From: Puia sp.
GTDB taxonomy: Bacteria > Bacteroidota > Bacteroidia > Chitinophagales > Chitinophagaceae
DNA length: 64,000 nt
Direction of reading: 5' to 3'
Assembly: GCA_031292515.1 (NCBI GenBank)
Contig: JARLGZ010000104.1
Coordinates: 186,001-250,000, forward strand
The notes under the pieces were generated by a model. It did no database searches. It saw nothing but the letters and a program-made list of their open reading frames with translations, and was not told the DNA's origin. Below are positions 8,912-18,479 of the stretch, in pieces. The translations under genes and the position numbers were made by a program. Numbering within the stretch: the first letter of the stretch is position 1; each line of letters opens with the position of its first letter.

Positions 8912-9655
8912 TCATTCGATATCCGCCAGGACGAAGGCGATCCCGCTAAAGGCAAGCGCTTCGAATACGCTCGTCCACTCGTTGCCGTTGTCGGCAGCCG
9001 TGGAGGCAATGCCCCTGGGCAGGTGCAGCAGGACAAACCAGCAAAAGATCATCAGCCCCAGGAGATTCGCCGCCAGTCGTGCCCGGGTCTTCAGGATGAT
9101 CGCGGCGCCCGCTGCAATAAGGGCGACGCCGCCGAAATAAGTCCAGAAACGGTGCCAGGGTATCCAGTCGGGTATCAGGGTGTCCACAAACGGCGTATAG
9201 ACAAAATGCTCGATACCGAACACGATCATGGTCGTGCAGAAAAATATACGGGCGAGAGACGGGATCTTTTGACCCTGCGAGAGAGAGCCCGCTACCGCAA
9301 AAGCTCCTCCGCAAAAAGCGAGGGCCTTGAATGCATTCCCCCAGGCCCCCAAAAAATAGAGATTATGGCTTGCCTGGAACGGGATATGGAAAAACAACAC
9401 GAGTACTCCGAACAATACCCCGATAAAAATGGCTCCCTGCCGGGCGCCTTTGCCAAAAAGAATCGCAAGGCCGGCTACCAGCAGGCCGGTTGCCGTGAGA
9501 TAGGCCAGTACGACATGCCCGGGCATCCAGCCCGGCCAGGACGGCAATAGCAGCGGCCGGAAATCACCATAGATCAACTGCTGTATCCCTATGGCTGCCA
9601 CGCCCGCGGCGAAGAAATAACGACCGGCAATACGTAAGATATTTTCCATCGGCAA
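8912..9655 (-). CDS. Polytopic membrane protein, duplicated DoxX-like halves
   Basis: 247 residues that are almost entirely hydrophobic helices, about eight. Two halves look alike: residues 8-120 and 125-247 each start with RIAGRYFFAAGVAAIGIQQL or LARIFFCTTMIVFGIEHFVY and then PSWPGWMPGH or PDWIPWHRFW. Such a four-helix unit with a W-P motif resembles the DoxX/SURF4-like family. The function of this subgroup is not known to me. It is divergent from the GT117 gene, sharing a 142-bp intergenic space. The start may be residue 1 or Met3. Confidence 0.6.
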   Translation of the reverse strand: MPMENILRIAGRYFFAAGVAAIGIQQLIYGDFRPLLLPSWPGWMPGHVVLAYLTATGLLVAGLAILFGKGARQGAIFIGVLFGVLVLFFHIPFQASHNLYFLGAWGNAFKALAFCGGAFAVAGSLSQGQKIPSLARIFFCTTMIVFGIEHFVYTPFVDTLIPDWIPWHRFWTYFGGVALIAAGAAIILKTRARLAANLLGLMIFCWFVLLHLPRGIASTAADNGNEWTSVFEALAFSGIAFVLADIE

Positions 9656-9797
9656 GATTTTGGATCAGCTAAATATATTAAATTTTTCATAAAATGACGG
9701 CACGGGCTTCGTTTTGGCAAGAGCTTTCCATAAAGAACAAGCCGATTTTTTGTACATTGGCGCGCAGTAGGACAAAAATCCTGACAATAAATTTCTC

Positions 9798-12700
9798 ATG
9801 AATTTTAAAAAAACCAATACCGTCGCCGGCTGGATCATATGCGCGATCGCCTGCACGGTCTATATCCTGACAAGAGAAGCCACCGTTAGTTTTTGGGATT
9901 GCGGGGAGTTTATCCCCTGCGCGGATAAACTGCAAATCTCCCACCCGCCGGGGGCGCCGCTCTTCATCCTGCTGGGACGCCTCTTCATCATCCTTTTCGG
10001 GGGTGGCTGGGACGGCGCGGCTGCCAACCCGCATGCCGCTTCGCAGGTCAACCTTCTCTCGGCTATGAGCAGCGGGTTTACCATCCTGTTCCTGTTCTGG
10101 ACGATCACGCACCTGGGGAGGAAACTCCTGGTAAAGAATGGCGAATCGATCACTATGGAAAAGACGATCGCCATCATCGGCGCCGGCGCCGTCGGGGCCC
10201 TGGCCTTTACCTTTTCCGATTCTTTCTGGTTCTCCGCCGTGGAAGGCATCGTATTCGGGGTGTCCCCGCTGTTTATCTCCATGGCGTTCTGGGCCATTTT
10301 GAAATGGGAAGAACAGGCGGATCAGCCGGGCGCCGACCGGTGGATCGTCTTCATCGCCTATGTGATCGGGTTGTCCATCGGCGTGCATTTGTTAAGCCTG
10401 CTGAGCATTCCGGCCATCGTCATGACTTATTATTTCCGCAAATACCGGTATTCCATGAAGAGCATGCTGATCGCGTTCGGCGTAGCTTGCATGCTGACTG
10501 GCGTGGTCCAGTTCCTGGTCATCCAGGATACGGTAAAACTGATCGGGTGGTTCGAACTCCTGTTCACAAACGATATGGGACTGCCTTTCAATACAGGGTC
10601 TTATTTCTGTCTCGCCCTGTTCGTGTTCCTGATCGCCTGGGGCATCCGCTGGGGCGTTAAAAAGGGCCGGTATTTCCTGCAACTGGGCTTGCTTTGCTTC
10701 GCCTTCATCCTGATCGGCTATTCCACCTATTTCGTCATCATGATCCGCGCCAACGCCGAGCCGGCGGTCAACATGCAGAATGTGAACAACCCGATCGAAC
10801 TGGTCAACTACCTGGACCGTTCCCAGTATGGATCCTGGCCGATCATAAAAGGCGCCGACTTCACCGCCAAACCGACCGGGACGCGCGAAACCGGCAATAT
10901 CTATTTCAAAAATGATAAGACAGGTAAATATGACGTCGTCGGGAAAAAAGTGGAATATGACTACGATCCCGCCGATATCCATTTCTTCCCGCGGCTATGG
11001 GATGCCGACAACACACAGGGGCATGTCGATTATTATAAACAATTCCTGGGCCTGGGAAATGACGAACCCCCTGCCACCGCCGACAATATAAAATGGCTTT
11101 TCGCTTACCAGTTTAACTGGATGTATTGGAGATATCTTATGTGGAATTACTCCGGGAGGCAAAACGATCTCCAGGGGATGCTCGGCAATCCCCGTGACGG
11201 AAACTGGGTCTCCGGTATCCCGGTGATCGACAATTTCAGGCTGGGTGACCAGTCCAGGATGCCGGCCTCCCTGAAACAGAATAAAGCGCATACGGAACTC
11301 TTTATGCTGCCTTTTCTGCTGGCGATCCTGGGGGCCCTCTTCCAATGGAAACAGGACAAGAAGGGCTGGGTGACCGTCTTCCTCTTGTTCTTTTTTACAG
11401 GCACCGCCATCATTCTTTATCTGAACCAGGCCGGACCGCAGCCCCGCGAACGGGACTACTCCATGGTGGGTTCCTTCTACGCCTTTGCGATATGGATCGG
11501 ACTGGGCGTTCTGTATGTGTATGACCTGCTGAAGAGGAAGCTCGGAGGGACCCAATCGGCTATGCTGGCCTCCGGCATCTGTCTGCTTGCAGTGCCGGCC
11601 AGGATGTGCGCCCAGGAATGGAAAGCCCATGACCGTTCGATGAAGACACTGGCAAGGGATTCCGCCGCCGACTATCTCAATTCCTGCGCCCCCAACGCCA
11701 TCCTTTTTACCGGCGGCGACAACGACACCTACCCGCTCTGGTACGACCAGGAAGTGGAAAATATCAGACCCGACGTCCGGGTGATCGTCACCAGCCTGCT
11801 GGGTTCGGATTGGGACATCAACCAGCTTCGCAGGAAAGTCAACGAGAGCGCGCCCATCCCGATCAGCTGGACACAAGACAAATACCTGGGCGATAACCGC
11901 AATTATGTTCCTTATTACGACAAGGGGGACATCGCCAAAGACAGTTTCCTCAACCTGAACAAAGCCATGCTGATGATCGGGGATGACAGCAGCAAGTTGG
12001 AGACCCAAAGCGGGGAAAGCATCAACTACCTTCCCACCCATAATTTCTATATCCCCGTCGACAAACAGAAGGTCCTGGCAAACGGCACCGTGGCCGCCAG
12101 GGACAGCGCAGCGATCGTCTCGCAGGTACGATTCACCGTCCCGGGCAACGCCGTCTTTAAGGGCGAGCTGATGCAGCTCAATATCGCGGCAGCCAATAAC
12201 TGGGACCGGCCGATCTATTACTCGCAGCTATTTACACCGGGTTTCAACGATTACCTGAAACAGGACGGGCTGGCCTATCGCTTCGAACCCGTGAATCCCG
12301 GGGAAGACGCCTCCAACCCTTATGCCGGCAGGACGAATATGGATATCATGTATAATAACCTGATGACAAAATTCAAATTCGGCGGTGCGGACAAACCGAA
12401 TGTCTACTTTGACGAGAACGGCAGAAGGAGCCTGCTCTCTATCCGGCGGTCTTTTGCGGCTCTCGCCATGGCCCTCGCGGCCAACGGCAAAAAAGACAGC
12501 GCCCTGCAGGCGCTCAATTACGCGGATAAGATGATCCAGCCCTCTACCCTGCCCTACGGAATGGTCTCTACCGAAAACGGCATACACAACATCTCTTCGC
12601 TGCAAACGATCTATGCCTATTATATGGCAGGGGATTCCAAAAAAGCGGGGTTGCTGGCCGACCAGGTCGCCAGGGATTGCAACGATCAGCTGGCTTATTA

Positions 12701-12848
12701 TAATTCCCTGTCTTCCGACGGGCAGGCCTATTTTATGAGAGACCAGCAGGAAGCTGCCGCCCTGATCAAGCAATTGCAGGAAATGAACCGTCAGTTTACG
12801 CAGCCGGCATTGCCACCTGCGTCTTTGACGGCCCCAGGCGGCAAATAG
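9798..12848 (+). CDS. DUF2723 / glycosyltransferase family 117 membrane protein
   Basis: 1016 residues. The N-terminal part has about a dozen membrane helices (to about residue 610). In the first periplasmic loop it carries SFWDCGEF (residues 31-38), with Asp34 and Glu37 in the position of the acidic catalytic motif of GT-C transferases; this is the signature region of DUF2723, classified as GT117. The C-terminal 400 residues are soluble (e.g. FTGGDNDTYPLWYDQEVENI near 640) and probably periplasmic. The family is characteristic of Bacteroidota and is thought to act in protein O-glycosylation; that role is from family knowledge, not from this sequence. It is a single gene, convergent with the response regulator 26 bases away. 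Confidence 0.88.
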   Translation: MNFKKTNTVAGWIICAIACTVYILTREATVSFWDCGEFIPCADKLQISHPPGAPLFILLGRLFIILFGGGWDGAAANPHAASQVNLLSAMSSGFTILFLFWTITHLGRKLLVKNGESITMEKTIAIIGAGAVGALAFTFSDSFWFSAVEGIVFGVSPLFISMAFWAILKWEEQADQPGADRWIVFIAYVIGLSIGVHLLSLLSIPAIVMTYYFRKYRYSMKSMLIAFGVACMLTGVVQFLVIQDTVKLIGWFELLFTNDMGLPFNTGSYFCLALFVFLIAWGIRWGVKKGRYFLQLGLLCFAFILIGYSTYFVIMIRANAEPAVNMQNVNNPIELVNYLDRSQYGSWPIIKGADFTAKPTGTRETGNIYFKNDKTGKYDVVGKKVEYDYDPADIHFFPRLWDADNTQGHVDYYKQFLGLGNDEPPATADNIKWLFAYQFNWMYWRYLMWNYSGRQNDLQGMLGNPRDGNWVSGIPVIDNFRLGDQSRMPASLKQNKAHTELFMLPFLLAILGALFQWKQDKKGWVTVFLLFFFTGTAIILYLNQAGPQPRERDYSMVGSFYAFAIWIGLGVLYVYDLLKRKLGGTQSAMLASGICLLAVPARMCAQEWKAHDRSMKTLARDSAADYLNSCAPNAILFTGGDNDTYPLWYDQEVENIRPDVRVIVTSLLGSDWDINQLRRKVNESAPIPISWTQDKYLGDNRNYVPYYDKGDIAKDSFLNLNKAMLMIGDDSSKLETQSGESINYLPTHNFYIPVDKQKVLANGTVAARDSAAIVSQVRFTVPGNAVFKGELMQLNIAAANNWDRPIYYSQLFTPGFNDYLKQDGLAYRFEPVNPGEDASNPYAGRTNMDIMYNNLMTKFKFGGADKPNVYFDENGRRSLLSIRRSFAALAMALAANGKKDSALQALNYADKMIQPSTLPYGMVSTENGIHNISSLQTIYAYYMAGDSKKAGLLADQVARDCNDQLAYYNSLSSDGQAYFMRDQQEAAALIKQLQEMNRQFTQPALPPASLTAPGGK

Positions 12849-12874
12849 GAGCAAATAGCACCGCCCTATTCATC

Positions 12875-13624
12875 TTATTTCAAGGGCTCGGCGTCTTTCC
12901 AGGAGGCAAGCACCTCTTCGATGTTGTTTGCCTGGAACTTTCGCAGGATATTCAGCCGATGCGCTTCGATGGTGCGAACGCTGACATTCAGGGCCTCTGC
13001 GATCTCTTTTGTGCTCAGGTTGTCCCTGATCATCCGCAGAATCTGTTCCTCCCGCCTGGAGAGCTGGATCTCATTGCCGGTCACGGGCTTATTGAGCGAA
13101 GTACGCTGCAGGTCTATATATTTCTTCACCAATACATCGGTCACATCCCCGATGAAATAGAATTTGCCCTTAAAAACGGTCCGGATGGCATTCAGGAATA
13201 TTTTGTTGCTGGTGTCTTTCAGGATATAACCGCTGGCCCCCATCTCCAGCGCCTTCGCCACATAGTCCGGGTTGTCATACAGGCTGAAAAAGAGGATCTT
13301 GCTGAGCGGGCGCTGTTTCAGGATCGCCTCGCTGGTCTCCACGCCGTTGATGCCGGGCATGCGGATGTCCATGATGATGACATCCGCCGCAGTCGAAGAC
13401 AAACCCTGCAAGGCGGATTCCCCATCTCCCGCCTCGCCGACGACTTCCATATCCGGTTCGCTGTCGACCAGCTGCTTCAGACCGTTTCTGAATATCTCAT
13501 GGTCATCCACGAGATAGACCTTTATAGCCGCCCCCGCGTCCCCCGCGTCACTATTCACTCCCGAATGCTTATCCGCATCGGTGCCCGAATTCGCATTGGC
13601 GTTCATGCCGGCATTCATATCCAT
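12875..13624 (-). CDS. NarL/FixJ-type response regulator with low-complexity N-terminus
   Basis: 249 residues. The receiver domain is at about 34-150 with Asp40, Asp41 and phospho-acceptor Asp86 (VIIMDIRMPG), the switch Ser/Thr in ILFFSLYD and Lys in GYILKDT. The LuxR-type helix-turn-helix is at about 190-245 (LSRREEQILRMIRDNLSTKE, VSVRTIEAHRLNILRKF). It binds DNA as a dimer after phosphorylation. The partner kinase lies 200 bases upstream on the same strand. Residues 1-33 are unusual: a D/N/A/G/M/S-rich stretch with no counterpart in the family, encoded by degenerate short repeats. A TGA blocks further upstream extension. Confidence 0.93.
   Translation of the reverse strand: MDMNAGMNANANSGTDADKHSGVNSDAGDAGAAIKVYLVDDHEIFRNGLKQLVDSEPDMEVVGEAGDGESALQGLSSTAADVIIMDIRMPGINGVETSEAILKQRPLSKILFFSLYDNPDYVAKALEMGASGYILKDTSNKIFLNAIRTVFKGKFYFIGDVTDVLVKKYIDLQRTSLNKPVTGNEIQLSRREEQILRMIRDNLSTKEIAEALNVSVRTIEAHRLNILRKFQANNIEEVLASWKDAEPLK
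13526..13624. repeat. Degenerate short-repeat block encoding the regulator N-terminus
   Basis: Codons 1-33 read as loosely periodic four-residue units built from Asn-Ala, Ala-Gly, Asp-Ala and Met (MDMNAGMNANANSGTDADKH and on). Related motifs continue upstream of the start in the 200-bp gap (two similar 15-mers with core GACGCGAATAGTGGA or GAACGCGAATGGGGA). The periodicity is much weaker than in the other repeats of this window. Confidence 0.45.
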
Positions 13625-13824
13625 GTCATATTCGATTTTGTTATTGCTCCCTCGCGTCGCAGTCTCTTCCCTCCCATTTCAGCATCCTTCCCCATTCGCG
13701 TTCTTCGGGCCTCCACTATTCGCGTCCATTGCCACCTGCCTCTTGGCGTCAGTTCTTATCTTCCCGTCCGCGTTTTCCCTTTCGTGCAAACTGCCGACTC
13801 CCTGTTCGCGTACATCGGCTTTCT

Positions 13825-15645
13825 TCACAACGGTATCTCCAGCTGGATGATCGTCCCCTTCCCCGGCTCGGTACTGATATTGAAATTCCCTCCCAGCAAT
13901 TCCGCCCGCTCCTTCATGCCACGGATCCCGTTCATCTTTTTGGCCAGGTTCTTCAGATGCAGCTGCTGATTCAGAAAATAAAATCCCTTCCCGTTGTCTT
14001 TGATCATCAGGTTCAGATAGTCGCCCGATGTATCGATATAGATCTCCACTTTCGTCGCCTGCGAATGTTTGATCGCATTATTAAGGCCTTCCTGCAAAAT
14101 ACGATAGACGCTGATTTCAAGCTCCCTCGACAAGGGGCTCGTCTGCCGGATATTGGCATCCAGCTGGAATTCGATCTTCCTGTCGGAATCCCGGCAGGTC
14201 TTGACCAGGTCTTCGATGGCCGAAGAGAGACCAAAATCCTCCAGCACACTGGGAAGGAGGTCCGAGCAGATCCTGCGTGTCTCCGTGATCAACGTCGACA
14301 GCATGTTATTGACGGTGACCACTTCCAGGTCGGGCGTATCGGTCCTGTCTTCGATCTGCTCCAGCTTCATGCGAAGGCTCGTCAGCATTTGACCGATACC
14401 GTCATGTATCTCCGCGGCGATCCTTTTCCGCTCTTTTTCCATCCCGTTGATGATCGCATACGATTTTATCTTCTGTTCAAAACCATGTCTCCTCAGCTTC
14501 TCTTCGGTCAACATGCGGTTCTCCCGCTCCGTCGTCTTGCGGTTCGTGATGTCATTTCCGATCACCAGGTATTGGTAAAGGCTGCCTGAATTGTCGAAGA
14601 CAGGAATCAGGGTGACGTCGAGCCAGAAGCCGCTGCCGTCGGAAGCATAGTCGAATATTTCATCCTGCCATACTTCGTATTTTTTCTGGGGGTCCCGGAT
14701 ATGATCATAGATCACGCTCTCCCGCCCGCCCATATTGTTGTAGAAGACGGGCTTGTTCCTCAGCTCCGACATGCTGTATTTCGTCACATGGCAATACTTG
14801 TCATTGGCATAAATGATCTTTCCGCTTGGATCGGTCTTTACAAGATAGGTGGCCTTGTCGAGGGCGAAGTTGATTTCCCGAAGCTCATTATAAGACTTCT
14901 CCATCCGTTCATTGGCTTCCTGCAGCTTATCCTTCAGCCTTTTCGATTTCTCCTCGGACGAGACCAGGCCGACCACTACTTTCCTGATATGGATGGCAAG
15001 GGGATAAAAGATAAAGGCCGCCTCGAGAACAAGCGTGATCAATACCAGGGCCAGCATCAGGTAGTCGATCTGTTTAAGCTGGCCGATACGTTCCTTGGAG
15101 AAATTGTCATAGTCGAAGACGATCAGGTCCATACCCAGCAGATAGGACTGCTCATAATCGAGGATCGTCTTTACATAGGGGCGTATCAGCTCCGGGCGAA
15201 AGGGTCTTGCGGTGTCGATGATGGTGACGATATGCTCGGCTGCGGCCATCATCTCCTGCCGGGGGTGGCTGATGAGGTCGAACATCTCCCGGATCTCATC
15301 CATATTATCCGTCGGCAGGCTCAGGAATTTACTACCCTCCTGCAGACCTTCCTGCGCCTTCTCCCATTGTTTCAGGGTGTTTACAAACTCCTTGCTGCTG
15401 CTGGTGAAATCATACCCGTTCTCAAGCATCAGCGCCGATTTGCTGAGGATCTGGTTGTAGGTGCGCAACCGCGCGGCAAAATTAATGACATGGGAATCAT
15501 CCATCGACCGGCTGAGATGCTGCTGAATCCTGACCTGGCTAACAATGGACAATACGGCGATAAAGGTCAGGGCGATCCCGTACCGGATGGTAAAATGCTT
15601 GAATAGCTTGCGGTCTTCCGATATGATTGCCAGGTCGTTGTTCAT
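13825..15645 (-). CDS. Membrane sensor histidine kinase, NarX/PilJ-like sensor, PAS, HisKA_3
   Basis: 606 residues. TM1 is at 18-38 and TM2 at 194-218, with a periplasmic domain between them that begins SHVINFAARLRTYNQILSKS (51-70), typical of the NarX-like/type IV pili methyl-accepting sensor domain. A coiled coil follows (225-260), then a PAS domain (about 258-370), then HisKA_3 dimerisation with His414 (RIAAEIHDGIGQML) and a HATPase with EGLNNAIKHSQA and IKDNGKGF. It should autophosphorylate and transfer phosphate to the regulator encoded just downstream. The signal is unknown. Although adjacent to the urease genes, its link to nitrogen is only inference. The 200-bp gap to the regulator is unusually long for a kinase/regulator pair. 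Confidence 0.93.
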   Translation of the reverse strand: MNNDLAIISEDRKLFKHFTIRYGIALTFIAVLSIVSQVRIQQHLSRSMDDSHVINFAARLRTYNQILSKSALMLENGYDFTSSSKEFVNTLKQWEKAQEGLQEGSKFLSLPTDNMDEIREMFDLISHPRQEMMAAAEHIVTIIDTARPFRPELIRPYVKTILDYEQSYLLGMDLIVFDYDNFSKERIGQLKQIDYLMLALVLITLVLEAAFIFYPLAIHIRKVVVGLVSSEEKSKRLKDKLQEANERMEKSYNELREINFALDKATYLVKTDPSGKIIYANDKYCHVTKYSMSELRNKPVFYNNMGGRESVIYDHIRDPQKKYEVWQDEIFDYASDGSGFWLDVTLIPVFDNSGSLYQYLVIGNDITNRKTTERENRMLTEEKLRRHGFEQKIKSYAIINGMEKERKRIAAEIHDGIGQMLTSLRMKLEQIEDRTDTPDLEVVTVNNMLSTLITETRRICSDLLPSVLEDFGLSSAIEDLVKTCRDSDRKIEFQLDANIRQTSPLSRELEISVYRILQEGLNNAIKHSQATKVEIYIDTSGDYLNLMIKDNGKGFYFLNQQLHLKNLAKKMNGIRGMKERAELLGGNFNISTEPGKGTIIQLEIPL

Positions 15646-15649
15646 CGCT

Positions 15650-15657
15650 TAAAAATA
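15650..15657 (-). promoter_or_regulatory. -7-like element TATTTTTA, 4 bases before ATG
   Basis: On the minus strand TATTTTTA stands four bases before the kinase ATG. It differs from TAnnTTTG only at the last base. The same octamer at the same distance precedes the fucosidase gene (61097-61104). Confidence 0.4.
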
Positions 15658-15815
15658 GAAAAATAAACCCCAATGAAAAAGCCGCCGTTCCGCAACAACA
15701 GGCTTTCAATTTCAAAGCAAAAGGAGTCTTTCGACTCCTGCCGGCAAACAATCGTATGATGCAAATTGATTTTGCGCTATGGACAAACGGATTTTGCGCC
15801 CAATCGGGCCATAAG

Positions 15816-17528
15816 CTAAAATAAACTATATAATTGAGCCAACGGCACTTTATGGACGGGTTCACTGGTAACGGGCACTCCATCGGCGGTAACCGCGTAG
15901 GTTTTCGGGTCCACTTTGATCTTCGGAAGAGCCTGGTTGAAGATCATATCCTTTTTGGTCACGTTCCGTGTATTGACCACCGGCATGATCCCCTTATGCA
16001 GCCCGTATTGCCTTACATTCTCCATGGAGGCCTTCGATACAAAAGCCAGGGAAGTCGGGCCCACCGCCTTGCCCAGCGCTCCGTACATCGGGCGGGAAAT
16101 CACGGGTTCGGGGGTCGAAATAGAGCCATTCGGATCTCCCATCTGTGCCTGGACGATCACGCCGCCTTTTACGACGATCTCCGGTTTGCTTCCAAAGAAT
16201 TGGGGGTTCCAGAGTACCAGGTCCGCCAGTTTTCCGGCCTCGACGGAACCGACGGCATGGCTGCATCCGTGGGTGATGGCCGGGTTGATGGTATATTTGG
16301 CGACGTATCTTTTCACCCGGTAGTTGTCGGCCCCGGTACCCACGTCTTCGGCAAGGGCCCCACGCTGCTCCTTCATCTTATGGGCGATCTGCCAGGTGCG
16401 GCATACGACCTCGCCGATACGCCCCATCGCCTGAGAGTCGGATGAGAACATTGAGATCGCGCCGATATCGTGCAGCACGTCTTCGGCGGCAATCGTCTGT
16501 TGCCTGATGCGGCTGGTCGCAAAGGCGACATCTTCCCCGATACTCCTGTCCAGGTGATGACAGACCATCAGCATGTCCAGGTGTTCGTCGACGGTATTGA
16601 TCGTATAGGGGTTGGTAGGCGAGGTGGAAGAAGGCAGTACGTTGGCCTCGCTCAGCATGGTGATCGTATCGGGCGCATGGCCGCCGCCCGCCCCTTCGAT
16701 ATGATAGCAATGGATGGATCTGTTTTTGAAAGCCTTTATAGAGTCTTCCACATAGCAGCTCTCATTCAGGGAGTCCGTATGAATACATACCTGTACGTCA
16801 TAATGGTCGGCCACCGACAGACAATTGTCGATCGCGGACGCCGAGGATGCCCAGTCTTCATGCAGTTTCAGGGTCATCACACCCGCTTTCACCTGCGCTT
16901 CCAGCTCTTTGGGACCGGAGGAGCTGCCTTTGCCGAGGAAGCCGATATTCAGCGGGAAGGTATCGGTAGCCTGCAGCATCATTTTTATATAGGTGGGGTT
17001 CGGGGTGATGGTAGTGGCCAGGGTGCCCGTCGTGGGGCCCGTACCCCCTCCTATCAGCGTCGTTACCCCCGAAGCCAGCGCCTCGTGGGATTGCTGTGGA
17101 CAGATAAAATGCACGTGCGAATCTACACCTCCCGCGGTAACGATCAACCCTTCGCCCGCGATCAATTCCGTATTGGCGCCAATCACCATATCCGGGTGCA
17201 CGCCGTCCATGATATGCGGGTTGCCGCCTTTGCCGATGGCTTTTATATAGTTATTCTTAATCCCGATGTCTGCCTTGTAGATACCGCTGTGATCGATGAT
17301 CAGCGCATTGGTGATGATGAGATCGAGGACATCGTCCGGATGATAGCCCGCCGCCTGCGCCATCCCGTCGCGCACAGATTTTCCGCCTCCAAAGATACAC
17401 TCATCTCCATAAGTGGTCATGTCTTTCTCCACTTTGATCAGCAGGTTGGTATCACCCAGCCTGACCAGGTCACCGGTGGTGACCCCAAAATACTTTGCAT
17501 ATGCAGCCTTCGATATTTTATAAGACAT
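15816..17528 (-). CDS. ureC: Urease subunit alpha
   Basis: 570 residues, the normal length. All nickel and catalytic residues are present with a constant +4 offset from Klebsiella numbering: His138 and His140 (DSHVHF), the carbamylated Lys221 and His223 (LKLHEDW), His250 (CIHTDSLNE), His276 ([14 protein letters not shown]), flap Cys323 and His324 (MVCHHLD) and Asp364 (SSDSQAMGR). It hydrolyses urea to ammonia and carbamate in the cytoplasm. It lies 29 bases after the fused beta/gamma gene and is the last gene of the urea locus. No ureD, E, F, G or H follows it; the next gene is a kinase in the same direction. Confidence 0.97.
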   Translation of the reverse strand: MSYKISKAAYAKYFGVTTGDLVRLGDTNLLIKVEKDMTTYGDECIFGGGKSVRDGMAQAAGYHPDDVLDLIITNALIIDHSGIYKADIGIKNNYIKAIGKGGNPHIMDGVHPDMVIGANTELIAGEGLIVTAGGVDSHVHFICPQQSHEALASGVTTLIGGGTGPTTGTLATTITPNPTYIKMMLQATDTFPLNIGFLGKGSSSGPKELEAQVKAGVMTLKLHEDWASSASAIDNCLSVADHYDVQVCIHTDSLNESCYVEDSIKAFKNRSIHCYHIEGAGGGHAPDTITMLSEANVLPSSTSPTNPYTINTVDEHLDMLMVCHHLDRSIGEDVAFATSRIRQQTIAAEDVLHDIGAISMFSSDSQAMGRIGEVVCRTWQIAHKMKEQRGALAEDVGTGADNYRVKRYVAKYTINPAITHGCSHAVGSVEAGKLADLVLWNPQFFGSKPEIVVKGGVIVQAQMGDPNGSISTPEPVISRPMYGALGKAVGPTSLAFVSKASMENVRQYGLHKGIMPVVNTRNVTKKDMIFNQALPKIKVDPKTYAVTADGVPVTSEPVHKVPLAQLYSLF

Positions 17529-17557
17529 CTTTAAAAATTTATGCGTTCGAAAATATT

Positions 17558-18304
17558 TTAATAAATATATCCTCCTTCCTTCAAAGCCTTTTCGATTTCG
17601 TCGGAACGCCCTTCGATGGCGCCGTTGATCAGCGCATTGGCGCCGTAGATCTTTCTTTCACCACCGATGGCGACGAGCTGTACGGTCACTTTGTCCAGGG
17701 GCTTGATGCGGATGGCTGTACCCGAAGGAATATCCAGCCGATAGCCGATCGTAGCTAGGCGATCGAATTTCAACACCTTGTTGGTCTCGGCAAACGGATA
17801 ATGCGAACCTATCTGCACGGGCCTGCTGCCGGTATTCTCCACTTCGACGGTCAGTGTCTTTCTCCCCGCGTTCAATTCGATATCTCCTTCGGCGATCAGC
17901 CTCTCACCAGGTCTGGGTTCGCTGGAGTTGTCGACGGGTATCCGCGTGGCCTGTCTGGTCAGCCCGGAACCGTACAGCGCGAGCCCGTTGCTGATTCCCC
18001 GCTCGCAGATCGGCTGGTGGATGCTTACCAGTTTGGTGCCATCCGGAAAAGTGCCTTCGATCTGCACGGTATCCAGCAACTCGGGAACGCCTTCCATGAC
18101 GTCGTCATATCCGAGGATATGCCTGCCCTTTTCCATCAGCCCCGCGACGGTCGCCCCTTCCCGGATAAACTCCAGCAGCTGGGAGGCGATCAGCGCGATG
18201 GATTCTGGATAGTTCAGCAGGATCCCCCGGGCATAACGTTTCTGGGCGACGAAGCCTGCGTTATGCAGCATCAGTTTCTCTATTTCTTTCGGTGATAGTT
18301 TCAT
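17558..18304 (-). CDS. ureAB: Fused urease subunits gamma and beta
   Basis: 248 residues. Residues 1-100 are the gamma subunit ([20 protein letters not shown] to [20 protein letters not shown]). Residues about 130-235 are the beta subunit ([20 protein letters not shown], then [13 protein letters not shown]). Many bacteria encode these separately; Helicobacter has the same gamma-beta fusion, there named UreA. Together with UreC it forms the structural enzyme. It follows urtE after a 175-bp gap that is mostly a 12-bp tandem repeat. Confidence 0.95.
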   Translation of the reverse strand: MKLSPKEIEKLMLHNAGFVAQKRYARGILLNYPESIALIASQLLEFIREGATVAGLMEKGRHILGYDDVMEGVPELLDTVQIEGTFPDGTKLVSIHQPICERGISNGLALYGSGLTRQATRIPVDNSSEPRPGERLIAEGDIELNAGRKTLTVEVENTGSRPVQIGSHYPFAETNKVLKFDRLATIGYRLDIPSGTAIRIKPLDKVTVQLVAIGGERKIYGANALINGAIEGRSDEIEKALKEGGYIY

Positions 18305-18358
18305 TTTCTGTATTTTAAAAAATTATGGCGTTCAATTGTCGTTTAGATTTCCCGTACG

Positions 18359-18442
18359 GTACCTGTTACAGTACCCGTTATAGCATCTGTTACAACACCT
18401 GTTACAGCATCTTTTATGGCACCTGTTATAGCACCTGCATGA
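18359..18442. repeat. 12-bp tandem repeat, seven units, between urtE and ureAB
   Basis: Seven consecutive 12-mers read on the plus strand: GTACCTGTTACA, GTACCCGTTATA, GCATCTGTTACA, ACACCTGTTACA, GCATCTTTTATG, GCACCTGTTATA, GCACCTGCATGA. The consensus is GCACCTGTTACA. A degenerate further unit follows to about 18460. The array fills most of the gap between the transporter and urease parts of the transcript and is not coding in the direction of either gene. Confidence 0.85.
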
Positions 18443-18479
18443 CACCTATATAGCATTTATCATTTCGTTCCTCTTCCGC

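Noticed and set aside
16470-17534. Plus-strand open frame (354 codons) opposite ureC
   Set aside because: Overlaps a urease gene with every catalytic residue intact; low-complexity His/Arg-rich translation.
18359-18442. CRISPR array
   Set aside because: Units are 12 bp with no unique spacers between them and no cas genes nearby; a plain tandem repeat.
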